Source: Hsuehochloa calcarea (lineage: Eukaryota; Streptophyta; Magnoliopsida; Poales; Poaceae). From it: a DNA stretch of 64,000 nucleotides. The position numbers and the translations under genes are program-made. The stretch spans positions 2,666,001 through 2,730,000 of the forward strand of contig CM070596.1 in NCBI GenBank assembly GCA_036346395.1, given 5' to 3'. The notes beneath the pieces are model-generated. The model ran no database searches, had not been told where the DNA came from, and worked only from the letters and a program-made list of their open reading frames with translations. How positions within the stretch are numbered: position 1 is the stretch's first letter; each line of letters begins with the position of its first letter. Of the stretch, positions 1 to 10,906 are shown one piece after another.

Positions 1-1430
1 TATTAAATGGGACAAGTCCAAAACTCCTACATTCCCCCACTAGATCCCAAAAGTACCACGAATTTGCTCATAATTCCAAAGTGTTGTTGATATACCAGTT
101 TTTTGGTTGAGACTGATTAAGGTTGAACATCCACCTATAACCTCAAGTTACACATGCCCAAAACTACACAATGGACTAAGCTTTGAATTGGCAGTTTTAC
201 GCGAACAAGTTTCACCTAAGGTCGTTGCTGATACTTCGTCCCCGATTAGCTACTCCTCGGGTGGAGCATATATGTCATACTCCTATGTCTCTTCATGAGC
301 TTCTTAGTGATTACCTACATCTCATGGACTACGACCAACAGTCAGACCCATATAGGTGTGTTCTTACACGAATACCCTGTAGGACAGTGTTTTGCTGTTA
401 AGCCTCAAAACACATTAAGACAAAGTCATCATGCCTTACAATAATTAGAGTACTGCATCTCCAACGGAGTGAGATATAAAGTAAAAATGTACTCTACTAT
501 TACCCAAATATTTTGTTTTCCCTATGCCTATTTCACGGGATCTCTAATCACGTAGGTTTGGGTTACCACTGTGTGTAACTCACGTGGGTCTCATTCTCAT
601 ATCCTTCGATGCAATTTCAATCACATTCCGTGATAATCCTTTTGTAAAAGGATCTGCCATATTTTTTAGCTATTTGGATATAATCCACAACTATCACTCT
701 GGAGTTTCTTAATTTTCTGACAGACTTCAACCGCCTTTTCACATGTCTTGAGAATTTCATACCATCCTCTGTGCTTGTCACCTTTATGATAACTGTTTGG
801 TTATTACAGTACATAAGGATAGCTGAAATTGGTTTTTCAACCACTGGTAAATCCATCAAGAGTTCTCGCAGCCATTCTACCTCAATAGTGGCTATGTCTA
901 TTGCTGTGAGTTCTACCTCCATGGCTGACCTTATCAGTATGGTCTGTTTGCAAGACCTCCATGAGACAACAGCACCGCCTAGAGCGAATATATATCGACT
1001 CGTAGCCTTTATCTCATCAGCATCAGAAATCCAATTTGAATCACTATATCCCTCAAGTACACCATGATACCTAGTATAGTGTATTCTGTAACTCATTATA
1101 CCTTTCAAATAGCGCATAACCCGCTCAAGTGTGCGCCAATAATCATCTCCCGGATTAGCGGTAAACCGGCTCAATTTGCTTACAGCAAAAGAGATGTCAG
1201 GACAAGTAGCACTATCCAGGTAACCTCAATTGATCATTTCCTAGTCTTCTATTCTTATAAAGTAATAGACTATGACCATAAGGTGTTGGAGAGAGCTTGC
1301 TTTCCATATAGCCAAAATAGCTCAAGACCTTTTCCACATAATGGGATTGCAAAAGGGTCTCATTCTCATCCTTGATCAACTTGATGTTTAAAATAACATC
1401 AGCCTCTCCCAGATCTTTCACCGCGACTTA
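1..1430 (-). mobile_element. 3' part of a Copia-type LTR retrotransposon, minus strand
   Basis: Read on the minus strand, this piece gives the end of a Copia polyprotein and then its 3' non-coding part. A reverse-transcriptase tail (1212-1421, beginning MKDLGEADVILNIKL) is followed by an RNase H region (617-1174) with the family landmarks MRYLKG, YSDSNW, AEVELTA-like MEVELTAID and a terminal FYKRIITECD. Further down, the usual closing motif KGLSRNVIEIASKDMRMRPT can be read near 560-640 after a frame change. Integrase, protease, gag and the 5' LTR are absent. The piece is broken by frame changes, and its upstream side stops abruptly near 1430. Positions 1-560 are probably 3' non-coding/LTR sequence of the same element running off the window. 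Family assignment is confident; lineage within Copia is not. Confidence 0.8.
617..1421 (-). pseudogene. Copia reverse transcriptase/RNase H remnant
   Basis: Two minus-strand reading frames, 1212-1421 (RT end) and 617-1174 (connection plus RNase H), represent the last third of a Copia pol gene. The frames do not join without a shift, and the catalytic YVDD box of the RT is missing because the piece starts downstream of it. RNase H-like motifs (YSDSNW, AMEVELTAIDIATIEVEWLR, CNNQ) are recognisable but altered: the family usually has a DN(Q/I) pair after the helix. It is therefore a dead fragment with no host function. Confidence 0.75.
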
Positions 1431-1769
1431 CAGAAAATCGTTCCGACGAAGGTCGTGGTAGAGTCTGATTCAAAGAAGATGACGCGCAGAGGATGATGGA
1501 GAAGGCGGAACCCATGAGCAGTCGTGCGAACACTTCTCAAAAACCTGATTCGCCCCAACCTGTGCAAGATCACAAGGGATGCCGGCTTCGGAGACGCCAC
1601 TCTCCCCACGTCGGTGCAAGCCGAAGAAGGGATGGTGAAGCCGAGGCAGCACAACACAAAGGAACCAGACAACAGTATGAAATTGAGTTTGTCTATGTTT
1701 TGATTCTGAGAACCAATATTCTAATACTAATCTCTCCCTTCTAAAGAGCCAGATTCAGCAGAAGAAACT
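1431..1769. other. unassigned sequence between two retroelements
   Basis: No gene is supportable here. Short open frames occur on both strands but have no recognisable domain. The last five bases (1765-1769, AAACT) are the left target-site duplication of the solo LTR that follows. The segment is the left half of the locus that LTR entered; the right half resumes at 5916. Confidence 0.5.
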
Positions 1770-4700
1770 TGTCAGACCCGGATTTTCTAATCCCGAATCC
1801 TCTGCGAATACACTGTGATATTCCCTGGATCAGTAGATAGCACTCACAGATACATCACTGAATCATTTCATACATGACGTAAAACCATACCATTCATTAA
1901 TTTAACACATCAGAGTTTACATAGACCGCATCGGATCAAGTTTTACAATAAAGACCGAACAGGCCAAATGATTACATCACAAAGTAGCGGAAGCGACAAC
2001 GGAAGCAAAAAGGGGTGAGGGCACATCTCTCCACAGGCAAGCAATTGGGAAAACCTATGTACATCCGATATTACCCAAAAACTCAGATAATATAGGATGC
2101 ACCTAGGTACCAGCGGAGTCAGCTAGACTGGGGCGAGACTAGAACAACTAAGGACTAAACTATGCTTCAAGAACTCCTGGGTTTTCAGACATCTGGTTCC
2201 TCGTAGTAGTCGTAATCTCTAATATTTTCTGCTTCTGAGGGTTTGGGGGAAAGAGCGAGAATGAGCACAACCACCGTGCTCGTGAGCCAACACACAGTAT
2301 GCAATAGTATATATACAAGGCATAACAAAGATGGCTCTGATTCTTTTATTTGCTAAAGCAATATTTTCAATTATCATAAATACAAATCCCTATGACTTAA
2401 CATTTTAAACAAATTGCAATTCTTTAAAGAAAATAAGTACAATATTAAATAACAGTAGAGGTTACCTCCACCTCATGCTTAATTTTGATAGCGGTTACAT
2501 CCACCGATTATCAACACTGGGTAAGGCTACCCAGGAAAAATCCAAAACAATGGCTAGATGAGACCACCACATTTTTAATACACCCACAAAGGTTTTTAAA
2601 ATATAACTAACTCAGGTTAAGTTCTCATGTCCGCCTTTGACCGTAGGCGCGACTGTTTAAACAGTTTAGACTCTGCAGAGGTTGTACACTGTACCCACAA
2701 GAGATAATCATACTCGTTACCCTACATGATTCCTTAGTCATGTAGTTGAGTGATTGTCACAGTAGTGTTTCAAACTACCTTGCCCCTTCCGTCATCTCAC
2801 CCCTATGGCCAATTCCATAAGTTGTGCGGGATGTATACCACAACGACTAGCGCAGCTGGCCCCGGCGACAACGACTAGCGCAACTGGCAACTTCATCGTT
2901 CCCGGTGTCCCTTTCAAGCTAGCATACGTCCTGCCGCTTGCACACTTCTAAATACCAGTTGTGGGATGATATTCAGGGTTCAATAATTTTACTAAGCCAA
3001 GTTGCACTTTACAGACTTGCGGTTGTACTTGTTTTACACAGGAGGTCATGACAAGATTAAGTCCTTAATTCATCTGGACAGTTCATACCACATGCCAACC
3101 ATTCTCGTGCTACATCCGCACCCACCACTCTTTCCATCCGCCCAGATGTGGTACTAGCAAGTTGTTTAGGGTTTTGGGGAGGAAAACCAATTAACACAAC
3201 ACACCAGTCATCTACATCCAATGACTGCCAAAAACTATTTTCATGATTTAAAAGATGATGATCGATACATTTATTGTCCCGGTACTTAAGCAAGACTAGC
3301 ATGTCGCTTAAGTACAACCTAGTCTAGTATTTACCACATATTTACTAGGGTAACAAAGAATACTGGGTTCAATTATCAAAGGATGGGTAATAATTAATTA
3401 ATCATCAAATGGGTGTTTAACTACCTTAAGCTTTAACATACATTTGATTACATAATTAAAGCATGCAACTTTGATATTTTAAATAAACATAGTTTGCATA
3501 AAATGTAGACTCAAAATGATCAAAGTATTTACTCGCCTGGGTCAGGTTATCGCGGCCTTGATCTTACTCAGGGTCTTCTCAGGTTATCCGAATCTTGATC
3601 ATGCTCGAGTCGCTGCTTCTTCTGAACTCCGACTCCTGATTACACGATAAAAGCAAGAACAACAAATAAATCCAAATAACTTCCAAAATACCAAATATAA
3701 TCGGAGAGCTTTAAATAAGTTTTGCGATGAACGAGCTGAAGAGACAAGGTTCAGCGAGGAGGGGATGATTGACAAAGTCAATCGACCAACTGAGCGAGAG
3801 GGGTCCTGGCTAAAAAACTCTGCCAGGGAAAACAAGGGAGAAACGAAGTCGAAGAACTTCCGCGAGGATACTCCACTTTGGATATCGCTGATCGGGCAAG
3901 ATTAGGATACATGATAATTTTTGCCGAGCTTTTAAAAAGACAGTAACACATTTTATCAAAGACGACTTTTGAACGGGGATAAAAAGGATGGGATAAACAA
4001 TATTTGGACCAAAGAATACTAGATAGGATTACAAGATTAATATATAAGTTTTCAAGGTAAGCTATCGAGATTAACAAGTTAATCCCGAATAGTTCCCCAA
4101 AATATTTTGAGAAAATGCAAGTTCATTTCAAAGCATTTTACACAAACGCGGAAATTTGAATAAATATGTTTTAACAAAAATAGGCATGATTGAGGAGATG
4201 ATTACGAAGGTCATTTGCATAACATCTATTTCCAGAGATTTTGCAAATTACGCTCTTAATCGACGGCTCTCAAGTATTAGCGAAATGGATAATTCTGTTA
4301 ACTGTTGTCAATCGGCGAGTTAACAATTAACAACGGTTAACCGAATCATCTCAATTCACAACACGATCATAGAGAACAATTATTTTGGAAATGTTTTCGC
4401 CAAAATGGAAAGCTACTAGTTGATCGAGGATTACAAAACAATACAATACACAATCGCCATACAAACTCTAATACACAACTTCGATACACAAAACTCAATT
4501 TCCGCGGCGCTCCACGACTCCACTGCACAGGGTTAACAAAAACAATCACAAGATCAATACACAATTTCAATACACAGATTTATCACTCCAATTGCATAAC
4601 ACAAAACCGTGGCTGTCATCTACTGCTGTTGCTCCACTACCACTGCTGAGAAGGGCCCACTGGACAGAGAGAGTAGGGTGGCTTCGGCCACATGAAGCAA

Positions 4701-5915
4701 AGGAGAGAGGCGTGCGGGCCGGTCTGACCGGGCGAAGGGGGCCGGTCTAACCGGGGGAGAAAAAGAGAGAAGGGGCGCACAGGGGCGGCGACTGCCGGCG
4801 GCCGGAGGGGCGGCGGGGCCAGGCAAAATGGAATGCTGGCGAGGAGGGGATGCCGAGGGAGGCGGTGGCGCGGCCGTGGTGGCACCAGAGAGGCAGCGGC
4901 GGCTACTGGAGTGCATGTGAGCAGAGGTTGAACGGTGGCGATGGCGACCGAAGGGAGGAGAGGGGAGGGGAGTGGGAGGTGCCACGGGTACCAAGGAGGC
5001 ACAGGGAGGCTCACTGTGAGGTCGGCCGAGGCGGGGGAGCGGTGGAGGCAGCCGGCGTCGGGAGCGGAGGTGGCGTCAGGAGAGGCGTACGGGGGGCGAC
5101 TAGCTGCGGTGGCAGGGAAGCTCAGCCGTCGGGCGGAGGAGAGTCGGGGGCGAAGGGCGGAGCTTCCGGCGGCGTTGATTCGGCCGAGGAGCCGGAGGAG
5201 GGAGAAGGTGGCGGTGGCACCGGGCGCTTGGGAGGCGCAGAGCAGAGCGGGTGCGTGAAGAGGGAGGAGAGGAAGAGACCTCGGCTTTGTAGCCGGGAAG
5301 AGGCGAAAACAAAGTGAGGCGGCGGAGCGGCGAAGATGGGGGGAGACCGGGCGCATGGGAGTCGGCGGGGTCGGCGGACGGCGCGGGGAGGCGAAGGCGC
5401 AGGCAGCACCGGATCCGGAGGAGGCGGGGGTTGTCGGGGTGGAGAGGACGTGCGGGGGCGGCGAGAGTGGGAGGGGGCCCCGGGCGAGCGAGAGAGGATA
5501 GGGGAGAGGAATGGCGGTGTGGCGCTGTCGATGGGAGCACACGGGGGGAGGGAGAGATGAGAGGGGAGAGGAGAAAGAGAAGCCGGGCCGGGCGATTCTG
5601 CTGAGGGGGTGGGGAAATAAGGCCGGGGGAGATGGGCCGGCTGGGGGTGTGGTCGGGCTGACTGGGCTGGGAGGGAGAGAAGAGAGAGTGGGCTGGGAGA
5701 AAAACCAGCACAAGAAGAAAAGGATGGGCTCAGAATTTGAAAAAGGTGGATTCAACTTAAATTTTGAATTTTGATTTTGAAGGAAAGTTTGAAACACAAA
5801 CCCGAGCTTAACGGAAGCTAGGAGTTTTTTTTAATTTAACCCAAAATTCGAAAATTTGAATGAAAATCGGAAACCAAGGTAATTACTATTTATCGTCTGA
5901 AAATGGGATGTTACA
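1770..5915. mobile_element. solo LTR of a large LTR retrotransposon (4146 bp)
   Basis: The segment begins TGTCAGACCCGG and ends GGGATGTTACA, so it has TG..CA ends with a short inverted TGT/ACA. It is flanked by an identical 5-bp duplication AAACT at 1765-1769 and 5916-5920. No primer-binding site, polypurine tract, gag or pol lies between the ends, so it is best explained as one LTR left by recombination between the two LTRs of a full element. Begin and end motifs are like those of large grass Gypsy LTRs. The interior contains a very GC-rich block (about 4660-5600) that opens long spurious frames on both strands, and AT-rich flanks. Orientation is not determined because the ends are near-symmetric. 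Confidence 0.88.
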
Positions 5916-5920
5916 AAACT

Positions 5921-6201
5921 ACCATAATAATTATCATTATTATGTCTTAAACGCAGTTAGTGTGTGTCATAAAAGCCAATTTAAATAATATAATTCAAAC
6001 TTTTAGTTTATAATTTGTATGCATGGTTTGGAGGTACAAAAAGAAGTTGTAGCTCCACAGCCAATCAAACATGAAATCTTCGGACCATTCACGCACGCAC
6101 GATGGCGAGGCGAGCGAGCGAGCGAGTGCGTGTGTTCTTCTTTTGCTTGCTTGAACTAGGTAAGATCAACCCCACTTTATATATTGACCTCCTCCCACTT
6201 A
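5921..6201. other. short spacer with a GAGC-type microsatellite
   Basis: AT-rich spacer with no gene. A small (GCGA)n tract lies at about 6102-6126. The spacer separates the solo LTR from the next retroelement. Confidence 0.5.
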
Positions 6202-6346
6202 TGAAGAATCTAGACCCACCATTATGAGTTAATAGAGTATTTTGGTGACTAATAATAAATCTATATATGAGACTAATATTTCTATTGTTATACCTATTGG
6301 GTAGTCGTATTTGTATAAAAAGGTGAAAATCATTGAGGTATGCACT
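6202..6346 (+). repeat. partial 5' copy of the LTR start (direct repeat of 7932-8076)
   Basis: About 145 bp matching the start of the LTR at 7932, including the TAGACCCACCATTATGAG block and GAGGTATGCACTC near its end. After that the two copies no longer align. This makes it a truncated LTR stub, not a full second LTR. Confidence 0.75.
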
Positions 6347-8540
6347 CTAGATATTTCTATAAAACAAAATTTATTGACTTTTTGAAAAAGTTGTCAATAC
6401 CAAATTTGTAGGGTTGATCATTTTAAATATTTCTCTAGTTTAAAGTTTTTACAAAATACCAACCGTTGAAAAGTTATATTCATTTTAAGTTCATCGAAAA
6501 ACTAGTTTTGATCCAAAATGGCATATTCTTGCATATAGTGAGTTTGGCTATTTGAGTCAGATTTCTTTGTGTATCTTGGCTTGAAATAGTATTTCTAACT
6601 CATACAAATCCAATAAAGTGAAGAAATTCATAAAACTTAAATTGTTTTGCATTTTGAATATTCAATACAAAATCATTATCTTTATGTTCCTACAAAGCGC
6701 ATTTTGCCTTATCTTTTAAAAGAAAATTCCTTTTGTACAAATTATTTTTGAATAAATTTTTAGTAAATCCAATGTTCATTTCTGAACATTTTCAAAGTAT
6801 CTGGACATCATTTGAAAATATTTTGCCTTTTCTTCTCCTTAAGAAAAAATCTTGCAAAGAAAGCGCATTTTGGCATATCTTTCAAATGAAGACTCATTTT
6901 TAGAAAATTATTTTTTGGAAAAGATTCATAATAGTCTAAAGTTTATTTTTTAAAATTTGAAAGAATTTATACTTGATTTGAAAAAGTCTTGACTTTCTCT
7001 CTCTTTGATCAACATATTAAAAATTCATATTTTGCATGTTTTGAGCTGATTTATGATTTTTGTATCTCTCAATGGGTTCATAATTTAAGGAAAACATAAT
7101 CATAATATTTGATTCTCTATAGTTGATCTTCTATGCCAAATTTTCTAAGATTTATTAAAAAAAAAATTAAACCAGTTTTTCAGCTATCTTTTGAAGCTTA
7201 AATGGAATGAAAAATCTGAAAAAACCCGAAACTTTCAGTTTTATGAAACTTTGTGATTTTCATATCTTCAAAATGGTTGATATTTGGTTGAGCCTACCAA
7301 AATTAAACTCGTGTGTATTTGTAAGGACTAGCTTTATGATATATTTCATATTTTTCAGAGCTTGTTTCCAAAAAAATTAAGTTTTGTCTATATCTTTTGA
7401 GCTCTTTTTGCAAATTGAAAAAGTACTTCAAGGAGATTTCAAAAGTGAACTTCTTTGAATGTGTTTCAAATGTCATTTTATTTAGTTAACTAAAAATATA
7501 GCCTTATTTCAAGTTATTTTGCTCTTTTTGGCCATAAAGGGGGAGTTTGTGATTTATTATAGTTTCCTTTAAATTTCTTGGCAAATACTCCATTTTGGCT
7601 TAACTTTCTTTTGGATTTTTTTGTGATTAATGCCAAAAGGGGGAAAAATTGTGAGCTAATAATCCACATTTGGTTGATTGATATATTCTCTTATAATTTC
7701 ACCGTATTTCATGCATATCTTGAGCAGGAGCATCTTATTCATACACATAGCTTCCTATATGCATTGTATGCACAAGCATGTCATTCTCGTATGCATAATA
7801 TTTACAGCTTTAAATTGCTTAGTGACATGCATGGATATTGTTAAATAGCTTAAATTCTTATCTTATGTTGATTTATATCCAAATATTGTTATTGATAAAA
7901 GATTTGTCATCAATCACCGAAAAGGGGGGATTGAAGAATCTAGACCCACCATTATGAGTTAATAGGGTATTTTGATGATTAATAACAAATCTATATATCA
8001 TACTAATACTTCTATTGCTATACCTATCGTGTAATCTTATTTGGATGAAAATGTGAAAACCATGGAGGTATGCACTCGACATCATATTCTTATATCGTGT
8101 TGTATTCATCGGATCCCAAAATATAGGTTGAACTCCACTAAAAGTTTAACTTAAATATGTGCATATATTTTTATTACATATTCGCGTATGCACACATTTA
8201 GGGGGAGTTCACTCTATATTTTGTGGTTTCATTAGTATTGATCTATATTTCTTTATCCACGTATATTCGGGATCTCTAATTTGAAACATATCATTTGAGT
8301 ATATAAAACTTGTGTAGTTCATATATACTCATATTGTTTTATATTTAATTATTTACAATTGTATTATGAGACTAATGTGTGTGCTAAGTTATTTCAAAAG
8401 CTTAGTCCTAGAGTTTGAATGATAACATGGTAATGGCAATGCAAAGACAATAGGAGAATCATGGCTAGTGGTTTGAAGTTTATTTTGTGTCATTTTTGTT
8501 ATGCATTGCGTTTATTCTTGCTTCTGGAAAACTGTTTAAA

Positions 8541-9090
8541 AAATCGGTATGATCGCAAGTGATAAGCGGTATTACCGCAAGTCGGTAATATTGAAATATA
8601 GTTGGCGGTACGTATTTTCCATAGAGCATGTTTTGGATATTTTCTTGAAATCCCAAAATCGGTATGACCGCATTTGATAAGCGATATTACCGCAGGTCGG
8701 TAATACCAGAATCTACATGGCACTATGTATTCTACAGAGAGCATGTTTTGAGGAGTTTTCTTGAAACTTGAAATCGGTATGACCGCAATTCTTCGGATGT
8801 ATTTCCGCAAGTCAGAAATACCGGGTTTTACATGGCGGTACGTTATTTCCAGAGAAGGTGTTTTCTTGAGATTTTGATCCTCTGGAAATCGGTAATACCG
8901 ATCTAGCCGAGCGGTGTTACCACAAAGGCGATAATCTTGAGTTTTAGTCGTGATGACGATATTTTCAGAGAGGGCATTTTTTTCTTGTGATTTCAGTCCT
9001 CTAGAAATTAGTAATACCGTTCTAGCCGAGCAGTGTTACCGCTGTGCGGTAATACCGATTTATAGTTGGTGGTAGTACCACACCTGACAG
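8541..9090 (+). repeat. five tandem ~115-bp units with GGTAATACCG-type dyads inside the LTR
   Basis: Units start at 8541, 8656, 8771, 8886 and 9005 (spacing 115, 115, 115, 119). Each opens with AAATCGGTAT or AAATCGGTAATACC (AAATTAGTAATACC in the last). Most contain a second CGGTATTACCGC-like dyad about 25-45 bases later and a GAGCATGTTTT-like tail. The first three units are most alike; the last is shorter and diverged. They sit in the U3 part of the LTR, upstream of its TATA box at 9925. Confidence 0.85.
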
Positions 9091-9924
9091 TTTCGGCTAT
9101 ATTTTGGTAATGAATGACAATCGCATTGTGTAACTAACATTTTCCACGAGTTGGATGAATAGGTTATGTTCCATGGTGATGGAGACTTTGGATGACATCA
9201 TGAGTTGATTATCATCAAGATAAGGTTCAAGAAAAGGATGTATTATGTGTTGATGCATAACAAGATCTTGAAGAGGAGATGATCATGAGTTGATCATCAA
9301 GTCAAGAGAAGACCCGTCATGTGTTGATGGAGGGCACGTGAAGGATGCATAATGGGTTGTTGTATATCAAGATAATGATCCGAACTTGAAGTACAGATGT
9401 GATATGATACTATTATTTGCGAATGTGTTTTGCAAATAGCCGAGATTCATGTATCTATTCCTTGTAGCATGTGACTATACTTTGCAAATGTTTTTTTTCA
9501 AATGGTTGAAATCCATGTACCTACTCCTTGTGGCATGATCTAAGTTTGTAAATGTGTTTTACAAATTGTTGGGATTCATGCATTTTCCCTTGGCATGGTC
9601 TAAGATTGCTTGTTGCTATTTCTTTGAACCTAGACCATGGCAGTGGCTCTTTGGAGTTATGTTTTTTGATTTTATCAAATGTGTTTGAGATCAATCAAAT
9701 AGGTGAGTTGTATAGCCCTCTGAATAAGCTTTCCATAGAGTCCAAAATCACTCAATTCCAATATCGGAGTTAAAAGTTATAACATTTTTACCGAATGAGC
9801 ATTTAATGCACCCTTTCCGTTGAACATTGGGGGCGATAATACCAGATTTCTACAGTGGTATTACTGAATTTGTTGAGTTTTACTATTTTTTTGCTCTCTA
9901 ACGGCTAGTTTTTGTTGTGGGAGC

Positions 9925-9932
9925 TATAAATA
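9925..9932 (+). promoter_or_regulatory. TATA box of the Copia LTR promoter
   Basis: TATAAATA lies in the context GAGCTATAAATACC, downstream of the tandem U3 units and upstream of the R/U5-like region. This is the usual LTR promoter position. Whether it is active is unknown. Confidence 0.5.
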
Positions 9933-10589
9933 CCAGCTTGGCCGGTTGAGAGACAACTTTTGGCATTCAATTTCATTCTATTAAGCTAGTGTGAGCTTCT
10001 CTTCTCAATTGTGCATGTGTTGCACCTTGTGAACAAGGAGAGAGGTTTCTAGTTGCATGTGTTGCATCTAGAGTTGGATTTTGTATCCACTTAGCTTGTG
10101 CGTTCATTGCACGTGGTGAGAGTCAAGCAAGGAGCTCGACTTATTACTTTGGTGTTTACCGACACCTAGACGGTGTGTAGGCGTCGTGTTCGATTATCTC
10201 TTCAAAGAAGATTGTGAAGAGGCCCAACGTGTTATGAAGGTTGGAGCTCACCTACTTGGAGCGGAAAAGAGCTACCACTAGTGGAATTGATGTGTTTGGC
10301 TTAATTCGTGGAGCCGATCTAATTCGTTTGGGTTTACCTCAACGTGGATTAGGGGAGACCGACAAATTTTTGAACACCACGGTAAAACGTTCTTGTGTCA
10401 TTGTCGTTTGCTCTTTGGTGATTTACTTTGTAGAAATAAATTGCTTATACGTCTTTGTATGTTTGCTATCATTGATATAAACTTAGGTTATTGATGCATT
10501 TAGTGAGACTAGTTGTTTTAGGCTTTAATTGTGCAAAACCGATTTGACTTACTCTTCCACATTATAAACTCGATTTTAACCAAATGAAA

Positions 10590-10624
10590 TTTATAACCGC
10601 CAACTCACCACTCTCAAACCCTAA
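10590..10624 (+). promoter_or_regulatory. probable TIM21 core promoter: TATA-like box and telo-box
   Basis: TTTATAA at 10590-10596 is followed about 20 bases later by AAACCCTAA (telo-box, 10616-10624). Telo-boxes are common just upstream of plant genes for ribosomal and organelle proteins. The site lies about 280 bp upstream of the chosen ATG and directly abuts the end of the Copia LTR, so that LTR insertion may have replaced the distal promoter. Confidence 0.4.
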
Positions 10625-10906
10625 CCCGTGCCACGCGTCCCTCCGCCCGCCTGCCCGCACTCGCCTCCTCCCTCCTCCCGCGCCACGGCCGCCGACTCCT
10701 CCTCCCAAGAAGCAAGAGCCATCGCCTCCTCCGCTTCCTCCATCGCGAGAAAACACAGAGGTGCGGCGCGGCCCATCTCCTGGCGTTCTTCTGCTCGCTT
10801 CAGGCCCAGCCCAACCGCACCACAAACCCACTCTCTCGGTCTCTCCTCTCTACCCCTTCGTCAGGCCCCCTCCTCCCCCCTCCCGCAAGCAAACCAAGAG
10901 AGACCA

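Larger units (their letters stand above)
6202..10580 (+). mobile_element. rearranged Copia (SIRE/Maximus-like) remnant with 3' LTR
   Basis: A sequence beginning TGAAGAATCTAGACCCACC occurs at 6202 and again at 7932. The two copies match for about 145 bp and then diverge. The second copy is preceded by a polypurine tract (AAAAGGGGGGA, 7920-7930), as expected for a 3' LTR. From 7932 to about 10580 the sequence has LTR hallmarks: tandem 115-bp units, a TATA box in GCTATAAATACC (9923-9934), and the R/U5-like stretch with CGACACCTAGACGG (about 10160). Between the copies is AT-rich 3' internal non-coding DNA with further GGGGGAG/GGGGGAAA tracts and no pol. I infer a 5' LTR stub joined to 3' internal sequence by deletion. 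The right boundary is approximate. Confidence 0.65.

Noticed and set aside
4637..5797. 386-codon Pro/Ser/Arg-rich open frame on the minus strand, with overlapping long frames on both strands
   Set aside because: It lies inside the solo LTR, has no domain, and all frames are long only because the DNA is extremely GC-rich.
10471..10575. ACTTA copies as a target duplication for the 6202 element
   Set aside because: ACTTA occurs at 6197-6201 and twice near 10.5 kb, but neither copy follows a CA end at the expected LTR terminus.
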